DNA from: Pyxicephalus adspersus
Taxonomy: Eukaryota; Chordata; Amphibia; Anura; Pyxicephalidae
Length of the DNA: 64,000 bases
Direction: 5' to 3'
Assembly (NCBI RefSeq): GCF_032062135.1
Contig: NC_092864.1
Coordinates: 21,567,082 to 21,631,081, forward strand
The notes beneath the pieces are model-generated. The model saw only the letters and a program-made list of their open reading frames with translations, had not been told where the DNA came from and made no database searches. A program made the translations under genes and the position numbers. Positions 10,680 to 23,122 of this stretch are shown here, piece by piece (position 1 is the first letter of the stretch; each line of letters starts with the position of its first letter).

Positions 10680-13630
10680 CCACTACCTTCCCTAACATTC
10701 GCCAACCAATCTGGACACTGCTCGGCAGTAGCTCTTGGCTAGTTGGTAGCATATAAGATGGGCAGTTTTACTACTGGCTAACTGTATTTAGGGGTGGCAC
10801 CTCCACTTACAAACACCAGCCAATGGAAACACTGCTTGCTATTTACATTAGCAATCTTGTTTCCAGGCAGTTATCATAAAGTTGGCAGCTCCAGCCAGTT
10901 GGGATGATCCATGATTTTTAACATCAGAGCCTAGTCTAAGGTTTGCATATTTTTCCAATCAAATGAACAATCTGCACGTTGTTTAGGTTTCTGTAATGCA
11001 TTTTGGTTCCTTCAGACAACACAAAAGCATACAGCAAGATTTATTGATTTATTTAGAATTGCTTCTAGTTAGTATGTTTAACTCTTAGACTTGGACTTGG
11101 ACTTAGGGGTTTTCTGTATCTTGCAATGACCTGGAGAATGTCTATGTACCTAATAAATCCAACAGTTAAGTAGCACATTTATATTATAATAAAGAATTAA
11201 TAACATAAGTGGTCTTGGTGAAGAAGTTTACCCACCATATTGAAAGATGGTGGCTGCTGTCTGAGGTGCTGAATGCCCTTCCATGGTACTGGATGAAGCT
11301 TACTTCTTAGGAAATGGTTTTAGAAAATCAATATACTTAAGTAAACACTGTAAGGTTTATTCTTCCATGCATGTTCCTTCTTCTATACATATTTTTTCTA
11401 TACATACCAGTAGCTGATTTAGTGCCCCCTCCCATTTGTTGTTCTATAGACTGTAACTATAGATGTTAGGGGCATCTCCAATGGAATTTCAGCCTGTGTG
11501 TATATCATTTAGCTATGTAGAGACTGCCTGCATAGGAAGGTGCTACATATGGTATAACATTTCAGGCCACCCCATTGAGACCCAAGCTAATGGCATTGAA
11601 GATTTTATCCCAGTTTATAACTAAGTGGACCAATATTGAAGGATTATGGAAGCTGCCATTGCTAACCCGGTTTTACAAAATTCTTCTTGCCTGGTTGTTT
11701 TTTGCTCCCCCCCCCCAATAACACCTTTTGAATCTGTGACCCACAATAAATATGCAGCTCAGATGTTCAGCAAATTGCCACTTATTTATCTGCATGCTTG
11801 TCTTCGGTGCATATCTGAAACTATTGAAACCAAAAGATCAGTTTTACATCAATTACTATTCTGTAGAATGAGTTCAGCAATGGAAGCCTACACCATCTCT
11901 CAGTGGTAGGTCAGCATTAAGGGCACAAGGAACGACTCCAGGACTCCAATATCCGAACGTAGCGGGTTCTAAAAAACGGGTGAGCCTAGAGCCAGAAAAC
12001 ACATGATCTGCATATTTACTTGGCGAGATTTTCAATACCTTTCAGATTAGTAGACTATCTATAGGGATTTAGCTAGTAAGGCAGCTATCTACATAAGGAT
12101 AAATATAAGAAGAAACTAAGAGCCTTGAGCAGATAGACTGCTTCCTCAATTTGTGTAAAAATGCAAATACATCAAGATTGTCTATTGTGCACATTCATTA
12201 TGCCAGCGATGTGGAATTATATAGATATCATTACTTAGAATATAAGGCTTGGCATGACTTGGAGGTACTTCACAAGATGAATTGCTGGAAATACTATAAG
12301 CAGTGGGGCATGACACCTGCCACTGGTTAGTATGATGTACTTTCAACAGCAAATTTACAGGCAAAGGCTAAAAAAATACGCACAGACCACTTTTACACCT
12401 ACAGAGCTGAGGATAACGGGTTACTAGAAAGCTTAATTGTGCAGTTACAGAGAGTGACATATTGTGGACAGAGGAGGAATTATTGTATCAGAGGTGTCAG
12501 TCATCATTCACAGACAGGTCAAGTGTCATGTGTTTTCACATTACACATAGCGGCTGACAGATTTCTGCGCTGTGCTGAAGCTTTTCCAGTGTTTTGTATA
12601 TAGTTATAGCTGGGAAATGACAAACTTTTTAACATATCAGAAAATTCAGAATAACATTTTTTTAATGTTGTGTATTGATGATGACATTGTGAGTTAAAAA
12701 AAAACAAAGAGGAAAATTTTAAATGACTAAACACATCTTGTTCTATGTTGTTACTGATTTCATTTCCAAGATAGGAAGCAAAGGTGCAGTACACAACCAC
12801 TGATCGTAGATCTGTGCCACCTCTAAATCATCAGATTACCATCAGCTCACGTGAAAGCAAATCATTAAATACCTATAGGAGATGAGACTTTTTTCTGCCC
12901 TAGTCCTACAATTGCCTGCTTATGAAGAGGTGTAAATATACAGAGAATATAAAATAAATATATTTTCCTATGCATGCAAAAGCTTTTGCTGCAGTAGTAA
13001 CTCCAATCCAGGCATTGTCCCTGCAATACCTTTTTCTGCCACTAGATGCCTTTAGTATGATGGTTAGAATCATATAATCCATTTCCTCTGAGCCAAGGTC
13101 ATCCTTGACCTGTCTCAGCCTGTGAGTAGACAGAGAATGGAGACACAGCACAGTGATAAACACAGGTCTCTGGACTTATCAGTACGTGGCTTGTTAGCAA
13201 GTAAACTGGTTGGCTTACTGTGCTGTGTCTTTCTTTCATGCTGTAGCCCTGTTACTAGGTTAAATTCAGGTACTTACTTTTAGAAAATATATTTGATGAT
13301 GTGTTATTGAATACAGAGCTGCGTTATTTTGGAGCTGAATTACTAAAGGAATACAGGTTGTTCATTTAGCAAAGCTTTTCTGATATAAGATGCCTGGGGT
13401 TTTGGACACTCACTATGTAATAACATAAAATATAAAACATATCATTTGGAAATTATTCCTGGAGCTTTAATTCCCTGATTTTGCCTAAACTGTGATGATG
13501 CCATCAATCTGTTGTAGTTTGGAGGAGTTCTTCATTCTTTGCTCTATTATTGCTCAGATTGCAACATTGTAACTTTGCAGCAAGTCACAAGGTGAGAGCC
13601 TGAAGAAGGGGCTAACCTCTATAGACATTG
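10680..13630. other. Spacer without recognised gene
   Basis: AT-rich DNA with short chance frames only. A C-run lies at about 11707-11716. No transposon ends, tandem arrays or splice-bounded frames were found. Confidence 0.45.
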
Positions 13631-13906
13631 GGCCTGATTTATAAAAGCTACTCAAGCCTATAAAAGATAGACTATGATGGGAGAACCTGGGTGATCCAAC
13701 TGAAATTGACCTGATCCAAGACTGAAAACATTTGTCAACTAACAGATTTGCGATCCCTAGTGCTTATTATTGTGAAGGCAGGAATCCGGCTGGCAGTGAG
13801 GCGAGTGTACGCGCACACTCGAGTCCGGACCGCGGTATACCGCGATCGATGGCCGCGCGTACTTTCGCGCTTCCAGCGAGCGCGGATTTTATTGATGAAT
13901 CAGGGG
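13631..13906. mobile_element. Palindromic MITE, copy 1, CpG-rich interior
   Basis: The left end (GGCCTGATTTATAAAAGCT) and the inverted right end (ATTGATGAATCAGGGG) agree with the other copies at 22.9, 48.9 and 52.7 kb. The left arm follows the family up to about 13740. The interior (13790-13890) is replaced by a CpG-dense block that includes the perfect 14-bp palindrome CGCGGTATACCGCG. Confidence 0.55.
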
Positions 13907-13909
13907 CAT

Positions 13910-14962
13910 TATCTCAGTTCAGGAAGTAGTTACCCTGGCCAATGCTTCCATACAGACAGCTTTATCTATTAGTTATTAAAAGCATGCAATGTCAAGGGGT
14001 CTATTGTGATCCCGGTCAGATGTATCAAGTCCCTGGACAATGACTTAGCATGCATTTACTTGACATTTAGTGCCACTTTAAAAACAAATTTCTGCTTTCA
14101 TTTTACTAGTGGAGGTTACAAAAAATGAATGAAATCTATTAGTTGTTTGCTATGAGCCATTAATGTTGTAATGAAGTAATAAATGTGGTCCATATGGTGA
14201 CACATACCGTAGTTCACAAGTGACAACCGGTGCACAGAAACTCTACTTCTATAACTGAAATAATAACTGTAGCTTCTTCAATTCAGTGAATAACCATTGC
14301 CTTACAATACACTTCATGCTCGTCACTGACCTATATGTTTGATATTTCAGAAGAATATTCCTTTTACTCTTTCACTACTTAACTCATTTTTCACTTTTAC
14401 ACATATGCACAGTTTTCGGTTGCAAACTTAGAAAATATGCCTAAAACCCGAGAACAATAAATAAGTATATATACTTCCTAACTGTTGTGTAGATCCAATC
14501 ATCAGGTATTGAAAGTGTTTACTGAGATTTTTGCCAAATATAATAGTTTCCACCAGTTACTATATATAGCACTACGCAAAGTAAGGGGAATATGAAATGT
14601 TGTGTGTGCTGTTTGTTAAACTGGTTTACAGTTACATAGTTGTAGGAGAAGAACTTTGAAAAAATCTGCTATACTTCAGGCTATTGGGTCTGCTTCATTA
14701 AAATTGGAAAAAGTAAAGAAACTGAAAAGTAAACTTGCAAACTTGTAAACAGCAATTAACAATAATCAAACAGGTTGTACTCATTATTTTATAGAAGAGT
14801 GCCAAATGGTTACTATGAACAACAACAACAACACATTTTTTATTAATGCTTCTTTCTGAGAATAAAACTTGCACTTAAACAAAATATCAGCTTTTTCTAG
14901 GTGGTGAAGTGTTAACCAGCTGGACAAGCCCTCCATTTATTAGTGGTTCCCACAAGTCCTGT

Positions 14963-14963
<1 letters not shown>
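13910..14963. other. Spacer without recognised gene
   Basis: AT-rich, no repeat ends or coding signal seen; a short AAC run lies near 14820. Confidence 0.45.

Positions 14964-14964
<1 letters not shown>

Positions 14965-15000
<36 letters not shown>
14965..15000. repeat. (TA)18 microsatellite
   Basis: Eighteen uninterrupted TA units. Confidence 0.95.
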
Positions 15001-15001
<1 letters not shown>

Positions 15002-15646
15002 TGTGATTATAAATTATATATACTAAAGACTCTGTTAAGTTCCAGGTTTTTTGTGGGTGCTATTTAAATAAATGGGTATTTTAATATTATCATGGATAGG
15101 TGAACTGGACCAGAATCAGAAATCTTACAGGAAGATTCCCCAACTGGAGTATTTAGGTCATATTAACAAAATGGGGCTTACTCATCCCACCAGGTTTCTC
15201 CTGGTATTATCTTTGTGTTTTGCTGTTTTTTTTTTTGAAGCCTTGAATACATTAATTATACCATGAATATGGAGATCATATTTATGGTATTAAACTTATA
15301 GTTAAAAGATAGCTATACTTTTAGCTCCTCCCAGGAACCCAACCCAAGACATTTACTAGTTCTTATTCCTCTAAGGTCTTTGCTGTCCAGCCCACTTGGA
15401 ACCACACAATTTCTTCTTTGAAAAACTTTTGGCTGGGCTCTGTTTCTTTTGAGCATGTATGCCATGGGTGCTTTCCATTACTAATGGGAAATGCCATCCA
15501 AATTCTGTCTTATTAGTGGGCATGCTTTTTAATGGAATAAACAGAAACTGCAAAAAATAAATGTGGAGTTGGTGGAGTAGGGACAAATACGTTTAAGTTT
15601 GGGTGGAGCTGAGCAGGTTTGGAAAAATACCTTTACTAAAAGAAAA

Positions 15647-15661
15647 ATTATTATTATTATT

Positions 15662-15697
<36 letters not shown>

Positions 15698-15840
15698 CAG
15701 GATTTATATAGCGCCAACATATTACGCAACACTGTACAATAAATAGGGGTTGCAAATAACAAACAGATACACAGGAGGAGGAGAGGACCCTGCCCCAAAG
15801 AGCTTACAATCTAGGTGGTGGGGGAATTAACACACAATGG
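15647..15840. repeat. Interspersed repeat with (ATT)n/(AAT)n head, copy 1
   Basis: A self-complementary ATT/AAT microsatellite leads into ACAGGATTTATATAGCGCCA, then a polypurine middle (GGAGGAGAGGACCCTGCCC) and GAGCTTACAATCTA. The same order occurs at 33.6 kb, where the repeat is much longer; this copy is cut off near 15840. Family name not assigned. Confidence 0.8.
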
Positions 15841-17079
15841 GATAGGAAAACTCATTCTGGTATCAGAAAAATGATAATATTGTAAAAAATAATAAAGTGT
15901 ATGTCCAGCCAAAAGTTTTAGTTTGTGACTGAATGGAAGAATTAGAACCTTCATATCCAGGGCTCTGAGAGATTGCCCAACATTTACTATTTTGGTGACA
16001 ATGGTCTTTTTTCAGTACTGTAGTACTCTTTTTTTTTAGTTGAATGTGTCCCATTTGCAAAATAACCTGGGTTGTTGTTATCAAGACAGTACAATAAATC
16101 TTTCTAGAATAGAAGTAAAATTTAAATATATAGCCCAGATGCAGTGAACACAGACCCCTGAAACATGTTGATTCTTTTTTGGGTATATTCCAATTTTTTA
16201 AAGAATATCATAGTATGGTACATTTATTTGGACTAAGGGGCTACCCCTGGCAGAGTCAAGACCTCACAATTCTTTTTGTCTCTGTGATATTGTTATATTG
16301 TCATTTAATAAGCCTAATATTTCTATGTGTTAAAGACTATCAAAGTGCCCATTAGTGTTGCATTTCTTCTGTAGTAAAATTCAACAAGAGCTTTAATTGT
16401 TCCCCCACCCTATTGAAGACTACAAAGAAAAAGTTTTAGATGGACACCGTAATTTGTATTAGTTGCTTTGAGTTTGTTACCAATTGCACATACCATTACT
16501 TACTGTCTGCTTTCTTAGCCCTAAAAAGTTCCTGTTTTAAAGAGAAGCTGAAAACTTCCTGAAAAATGTCTTGCATGATTCCATATTTGCATCTAAATAG
16601 ATGTTTGTCAGGAGAATGCAAATGATGGCAGTCAGCAGTGCTGAGGGTACCATTATTATGTGACACTTGACAAACACAATCCGGATACGGGCACACTGTC
16701 CTAATTTTGCCACTTCTGCTTTTATAAATAGATTGTGTGCGAATGTCACCACTCCAGAATGGACGCAGGAAGTTAAAAGTGCAGATTCCTGTCAGGGGAA
16801 GTATTGTGCAGCTCCCGATGACAACTGTGTATCTGCTCAACTAATTGGAATGATGGTGCTTGTTGGTATAACATGATGTGAGTGACAGGCATCAGGCTTG
16901 GTGGCTGTGAGCACAGCATTATGAAATGGTGAAGATATACATTTACACTGAGCATATACAATTCTTAAGTCACAGCAGTTACATGTCTAAAAATGACATT
17001 TTTTGACTGTTTTATAGAAAGAAAAGCAAACTAAGGATTCTTGTACTGAGGGAAATATTGGTAAGAGGGAAGACCTGGT
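15841..17079. other. Spacer without recognised gene
   Basis: Short frames on both strands around 16500-16880 overlap each other and show no domain. No repeat boundary found. Confidence 0.4.
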
Positions 17080-17317
17080 GTGACAAACCCCTCAATGCAA
17101 ATGTGTAAATGAACACCTGTAATGAGGGGTATTGTTGTTAATGCGAGATTAGACCACCAAAGTGTGAGGGCAGAAAGCAACATTTGTGACGATATGAAAG
17201 AAAATGGCAAAACATGTCACACACTGTATTCATTCATAAATCCATATTCATTGGACCACCTTTAGTTTAGATAATGGCATGCACTTGTGTGGTATTGTTT
17301 TGATAAGCTTGTGCAAC

Positions 17318-17864
17318 GTCACAACTAGGGATGAGCAAGAATGCCTCCATCATTCTCGCAAAAATTTCCTCAAACCTCCGATGGGTCCGCAAAATCTCGT
17401 CGAACCGATTTTGCGAATCCATCGGAAGTTCCAGGAAATCAGTACAGGAGGATTTCCAGGACTGCATTAATTCATGAAGCCCTGAGAATCCTCCTGTGTG
17501 CGATCCCCAGGCACTAGAGGTTAATTAACCTCTATTGCCCAGGGATCGCAGTGGATTTCCAGGGCTGCATTCATTCATGATTGAGCGTCTTCAGGATTTT
17601 CCTTTCCTCAGAGAGCAGTAGAGGTTTTGAATGGGGAGACTTGTCCCCATTTAACCTCTAGTGCCGGGGATCACACACTGAGTTGATCAATGAATGCAAC
17701 CGTGGCTGCATTCATTGATCAGCACAACCCCCAATTTTTTTTTCTTAATTAAAATTCTGTCTCGTTTGGTGAAATTACACCGGCTGTTCTCGCTTACGTG
17801 AGAACGGGAGAATTCGCATCGAGATCAAGTTTTAACAACTCGCTCACTCATCCCTAGTCACAAC
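17318..17864. repeat. 8-bp target duplication around the hAT MITE
   Basis: GTCACAAC occurs exactly at 17318-17325 and again at 17857-17864, directly bordering the MITE. Removing the insert and one copy joins the Tc1-like reading frame VVTLHK to the upstream part, so the duplication marks a true insertion. Confidence 0.9.
17326..17856. mobile_element. hAT-type MITE, 531 bp
   Basis: Ends are TAGGGATGAGCAAG and, inverted, TAGGGATGAGTGAG, with an exact 8-bp target duplication: the hallmarks of the hAT superfamily. It has no transposase frame. The interior is packed with hairpins: 17500-17549, 17619-17660 and 17684-17721 are each near-perfect palindromes. It inserted into an older Tc1-like element. 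Confidence 0.9.
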
Positions 17865-18262
17865 ATTTATTTCTGGCCAGTGTTTCATTCAAAGTTTGTC
17901 ATGATGTTGTATTGATAATTGGAGTGTAAACTCATCACATAAAATCTTCCACAGCATAGCCCAAAATTCACAATGATGTTAAGATTTGGACTATATGTTG
18001 GCCAATCTATGCATCAAAATTATATCTCATGCTCCCTGAACCACTCATTCACAATTTGAGCCCGATGAATCCTGGCATTGTCATCTTGGAATATACCCAT
18101 GCCATCAAAGAAGAAAAAGATCCATTGATGGAAAAACCTGGGCATACAGTATACTCAGGTAGTCAGCTGATCTTATTTTTGTGTACATATTGTTGCTGAA
18201 CCAGGACCTGACCAACTGAAATAACCCCAGATCATAAAATTGCACCCTAAAGGCTTGGGACT

Positions 18263-19290
18263 TGGCCAAGCAGTGTATTTCAATGCATTTCTCAGAAATA
18301 GAATCACACGGTAACTAGAAAGAAAGGGCTGGAGGCAGAAGAAAGAAAAAAATAGGTGTAGGGGTTCAATAACTGGGAGTGGGGGGCAAACAGCCAGCTA
18401 AGCAGGGGTTAAATAAATGGCTAGATGATTAATGGGGAGGAGAGCTGGGTAGTTAAGGGGAAGAGATTGGATGGAGTAGTTAGAGGTGATAAAGGGGGGG
18501 GGGGAAGGTTGTCCTGCCTTTGTTTTTGTGGTAGGTCTGGAAGGGACTGTGTATGGGTGATATAGCTAGGATATGGTGGCTAGGGGCCACTTTTTCATAA
18601 GTGGAAGTTAAAGCAGTATTACCTGCTTTAAATTTCTTTAAATGTGTATATCCTGTAGTGACGAGATGATCAGTAGGAGGAACCACACGCATACACAGCA
18701 GGAGACACATCAATGCTTCTGGATTTGAAGCTTTTCAAAAGCTTACCTGTTCTTGTTCTGTTTTAGAGAACAATAAGATCCAGGTCTATTATCAAGCCCA
18801 CACATATTCTGTAGCTCAAGTGTTTACATTGGAGGACGGCAGTCTGGAAAACAGCAGGCAACTATAATTATATCTATTTATAATTTTGAATGGAGCTGAC
18901 CAAAAAAAAAAAAGAACATCAGAATGTTTTCTGACCCAGGGCATTACATGCTTGGTAGTGCCACGTGATGTGGTGTATTGTATTGCACATAGTTTGGGGC
19001 TGCATTGTCTTTGTGTTGGAGTGCACTAATATACACAACAACTCCCCCATCAAAATGTGTGTTTCTGCCCTAAAAAATTACCTAACATTGATCTCCTACA
19101 GCTGAATTAACAACTTGAATATCTGTACTTACATTGTCATCAGCAAATGTAGGAGGCCACCCTATATTGGAATGAGCATTAAAACTTTATGGTATTTGTG
19201 CCAAAAATAAAGCAGTTCTGGATTCTTGCTGAAAAGTAATAGATTGATATACAGTATATTAACACCTTTAGGTGTCATTTACTGTTAGTG
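18263..19290. other. Spacer, G-rich in part
   Basis: The stretch 18340-18600 is G-rich on the plus strand with a run of about nine G near 18494-18503. It recalls the G-rich block at 24600-24900 and may be part of the same unnamed repeat. No gene seen. Confidence 0.4.
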
Positions 19291-19309
19291 ACCCTCTTAT
19301 TTACATAAC

Positions 19310-19660
19310 TGTTGAGGCTGTTGTGCAAATGGCCAAAAATCAAGATGTCCTACAGCAAAACTAAACTTACCTATCCTTGCTCCATCACTGACATCATAAC
19401 CCAGTCTTCTTGCGGGTTCGAGTCTTTGGTCATATTGATTGGCCAGGCTGGAATTAAATAACTCTTGCGCATGCGTACCGGAATCCATTCATTCATAGCA
19501 ACCAACTATGCCAGGCTCATACACTGACCTGTGCATGCACATACATTCAACAAAAGATTGTGAACACGCAGATAAGTTTGTTTTATTGAAGAAGAGACAT
19601 AGCCTGTCTTCTGCAATTTTTTGTTGCTTAGGTTTATTGTATGCTTTAAGGTATTATCAC
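19310..19660. repeat. Interspersed repeat, diverged copy
   Basis: Contains AGATTGTGAACACGCAGATA followed by a TTTTATTGAAG end, a diverged version of the core shared by the copies at 20.2 and 54.2 kb. Borders are not visible. Confidence 0.4.
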
Positions 19661-19930
19661 TTAGGATAAAACGTTTTTAGGCTATTGTCGCTTTAAAGTT
19701 TGGCAATTTCTCCTCTAGGGGAATGTTCTTGGGCTATTTTCTCTTCTGGGTGAATGGGTTTAGGCTGTTTTCTATTCGAGTTGGGATATTTTCTCTTCTA
19801 GGTGAATGTTCATGGGCTATTTTTTTGCCAGGTGAATGTTTCTAGACTAATATTAATAGATCAAATGTTCTTAGCTTATTTAGACCTGTTAGGGAGAACT
19901 TACATTTTAAAAAATAACATTAAACACATG

Positions 19931-20253
19931 TTAAAGTGGAACTTTAACTGAACAGATATAAATAAATAAATAAAAATATTCTTACCTGCCTGTTCATTAT
20001 CTTCTTCTTGAAATACACTAAGCTGCACATGTTCGGCTCATTGTAGGATACCAGGATATACATGGGAGTTACGTTTTTCAGGCCTGGCCAATCAAGATCA
20101 GACAGACCTGACACCATGAGGAACAAGATAAGGGCACCTACAATGGAACGAGAACAGGTGAAAGCAAGCAAAAATTTGTGATCAGGCAGGTAAGGTTATT
20201 TTATTGCAGATGGTCAAAATGTTTTAATTTGGAACGTTTTGTTCAGCTTTAAT
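19931..20253. mobile_element. MITE-like repeat sharing a core with 54.2 kb
   Basis: Starts TTAAAGTGGAACTTT and ends, inverted, with ATTAAAGCTGAAC, a weak terminal inverted repeat. The core at about 20177-20213 (GTGATCAGGCAGGTAAGGTT plus ATTTTATTGCAGA) is nearly identical to 54166-54202. The 75-codon minus-strand frame within it is a chance frame. Confidence 0.5.
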
Positions 20254-20559
20254 AACATTTGCAGCTTTTTTCATGAATTTTGATACATTCATTCAGCATT
20301 TTTTAATGAATAGACTCTTAGGTGTCATAAAAAATGCATGATTTGAAGGTTCACATACTACACAGGTGTTCACAGATCTTCAGATTTTTCTTTCTTTAAA
20401 ATTTAAAACCAGAATAATATACTGTATGTGTAGCCACTACAAAGCCGTACTATGAAACTATGTGATGTTTCAGATGTGACCAAGATGTTAACAACTGCAT
20501 CAGACATGAGACGTGGTCTGCTGCCTGATCTGGCTGTAATGTTTGCAAGCATATTAATT

Positions 20560-20770
20560 CCTCGGTTTCTGGAAAGTTCAAAGCGAGAGACCTCCAGTCT
20601 TCTCTTTGTTCAGTGAACAGTTGAAAGGCAATACTAATTGCTGATATGTGTTGGAGTAATTAGCACCAATTACCATCTCATTAGTGCTTTAGTTTCCCAG
20701 GGACAGTGTGGGTTCATGGCCTTAACTGAACTGAGAACAATTAAAGACAGTATACCTGTTTAGGTTGGGT
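20560..20770. other. Conserved-noncoding-like island
   Basis: Repeat-poor block with closely spaced homeodomain-type words (TAATTG, TAATTAGC, CAATTACC, CATTAGTG) and paired CAGGG and AACTGA words. Regulatory role is inference only. Confidence 0.3.
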
Positions 20771-22920
20771 ATCAGTATTTCGGATATCAGCCTGAAATGA
20801 AGTGGGCTGCATTACTGTTCAATCTGGAATACGTGAGCTTGATTGCATCATTACAAAATAAAAAAGCAGGTGTATTCCTCAGTGATTAAATAAAAAAATC
20901 CAAAACCATTAACAACCAGTCGGAATATATCCCTTATTTGATTTAAAGTGGCATATGTTTATTTTTAATTATGTATAGACTGTGTAGGGGTTGGAACCCT
21001 TTCACTCCTAATACTGCCTGTATAGCTGTTTGGGAAATGCATTCTTTCTATTTCTCTTGGACTTAAATCACAGATTTTTAAATCACTTGGACTTCAAATC
21101 AGAAAATCAAAAATGTGTCACCAGAATAAGAATAGTTGGAAATTATTCCAATGGGAACAACTGTGACAGCTGGAGAATTGGAGATAAAATGGGATTTTAA
21201 TGGCATCAAATTGTATCAAATCACATCATACATTAAAAAAAGATAAAACATAATTAATTAGAAAAAACATTTGACACCCGTTACTTACACAATAATAAAT
21301 ACCAGCATCTTTCCTCTTATTGAACCTTTGAATTTGACTAATACGGGTTCTAATTTGACATTACTATGCCTGTTATTGACAAAAAATTATTCGTCTCTGC
21401 ATGGAGGAAACAATGCGCACCACTCACTTCTTTCCTCTTCTTCCGCTTTCTGCCATCTTGGACCATGCAGGCGCGAGATCAGGTCATGTAGTCTACTGTA
21501 AACGGGGGAGAAAGAGTGCTGATTTAACAGCGCATGCATTTTTTTCCCCATTGAAGAAAAATCTCTTTCTGCGCAAATGATCAGGTATGTGCAGGTGGAG
21601 CAGCCAGAAGCCTCTTGGGATGTGTGATGTAAGTATCCCAGGAGGTTCTGTGCTCCAATTCTGTCTTTATCATCGTGGCTATAAAGACAAAAGGGGAGAG
21701 GCTTAAAAGGGTTTTACCCTCCCAAAAAAAAGTTGTCCACCCTTTTATGTAAAGTAAACATTCTGGTAAAAGGTCTGCCTAAAAGCTTATCATACTGGTT
21801 AATATATTATTTATATATAACTAACTTATGATATGCTTCAACTAGGGTTCATAGATATCTTAAGGGTAACTTTTTCTGTGTATATGTATTAGATTTCCTA
21901 TATCGTCCGTACATATTTCTCTTTGTACTCTAATTATTTTCAATTTCAAAGGAATACCCAGTTTTACACCCCATTTTGCCTATAATACAAAATGCCTATA
22001 TTTTCAGAGATACAGCTCCTCAATCTACGCAGAATGTAAGCTTTGCTGATTGCAGAGCTTTGGTAATAACTATGGGTTGTCCATGGACAATAAGTAGACC
22101 ATGCTGGCCATATATAATACTCACCTACTGTACGCTACTGTCTGTAATACTCAGCGGCAGTGTACAGCATGCAGGTAGTTTTCCCTTACTTAAGCGTTTG
22201 GGTGGCAGAATAAAACTGTAGTAGCTTGATCCGAAAATCCTTTTATATGTGTTTTTACTAAAGAATAGGATGCATACAGGGAAAGGAATTAACGGTGCCT
22301 TGAATGGCATCACAATTGTGTTGTCAAACATCAGGCATCTTTCATAGTATAATGGTTTTAAAATGGAGGCTGAGAGCTGGGAGCAGAAGTGGGCCTGGCA
22401 GTTTTTGTGAAGAGATTCATCATTACCGCAGACCAAAGTGACAAGTGAGTGAGCAGGGAGAAAGCAATGTCTGTTACATTAGATAAACCTTTTTAACTTA
22501 ATAGGCATTACATTGTTGGCGATGTAAGTGAATGAGACCATGACAACCAGACACTGTTAAACGTGGAACAACGTGACTTGTGAATTATTTGCGCTAGTAC
22601 AGTAAAGTTTAAACATTATCATCAATTATCATAATTAAAGGGCAGAAGATTTTAAAATAGATATTGAAGTATGTTAACAGAGTCAATGTTAAAATATAAA
22701 AGTGGTTGTTAACCCTATTCTTTTCCTTACAATGCAAAGTAGTGCAAGGCATTTTCGGTGTAAAGCAGACATAGAATAAAAAAAAAAAATACTTTTTTAA
22801 AGTTAATTAAACTGTCCAGGTCATGTGACCTGGTCTCTGCTCATCCAGGTCATAAACTGTAGTGTGTTACGTGTGCTGGTGATTTCACTGCAGTCTCATC
22901 AGGCATTAATTAACATATTG
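20771..22920. other. Spacer, one possible repeat
   Basis: The stretch 21390-21720 has GCGCA/GCATGC words and looks like an old MITE, without definable ends. The rest is AT-rich. At 22815-22832 the arms CCAGGTCA and TGACCTGG form a small inverted repeat with a 2-nt spacer. Confidence 0.4.
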
Positions 22921-23122
22921 ATCCTGATTTATTATAGCTCTTTGGGCTTGGAGAGGATAGATTATCCAGAGAGAACCTGGAGGTTCCAGCAAACCTTGGA
23001 ATGGATCTGGTTCAGGATGGAAAAGATTTGCCAGCTAAGAAATCTATTCTAGTTTTGTTGGATCACCCAGGTTCTCCCATAATACCCTATCTCCTCCAGT
23101 CTTGGAGAGCTTTAGGGATAAG
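22921..23122. mobile_element. Palindromic MITE, copy 2
   Basis: Left arm starts CCTGATTTATTATAGCTC. The right arm carries the complement of the same landmarks (GGATCACCCAGGTTCTCCCA, then CTCCAGTCTTGGAGAGCTTT). The whole unit is one long imperfect hairpin without coding capacity. Confidence 0.7.

Larger units (their letters stand above)
17080..18262 (-). mobile_element. Tc1-like transposon relic, split by a hAT MITE
   Basis: The minus strand holds the C-terminal half of a Tc1/mariner transposase. Sequence continues past its stop to about 17080, but inverted ends could not be set. The element is interrupted at 17326-17856 by a younger insertion. The 5' (N-terminal) half is missing beyond 18262. 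Confidence 0.8.
17248..18262 (-). pseudogene. Tc1-like transposase, DDE domain remnant
   Basis: Reading from 18262 leftwards, the block FMIWGYFSWSGPGSAT is followed by SADYL and FPSMD, then after a frameshift [20 protein letters not shown]. The latter holds the second catalytic Asp (DDN). Next come VNEWFREHE, a stop, and DWPTYSPNLNIIVN. In active Tc1 transposases this last block reads SPDLNPIEN, so the catalytic Glu has been lost. The C-terminal end (VVTLHKLIKTIP) lies beyond the inserted MITE and stops at 17248. With a frameshift, stop, missing first catalytic Asp region and lost Glu, it is inactive. In life such an enzyme cuts and joins transposon ends at TA sites. Confidence 0.85.

Noticed and set aside
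9858..10752. Long open frames of 268-294 codons
   Set aside because: They consist almost wholly of unresolved bases in the assembly gap.
19405..19425. GGGTTCGAGTC resembles a tRNA or SINE B box
   Set aside because: No A box at the right distance, no cloverleaf and no SINE-like structure around it.
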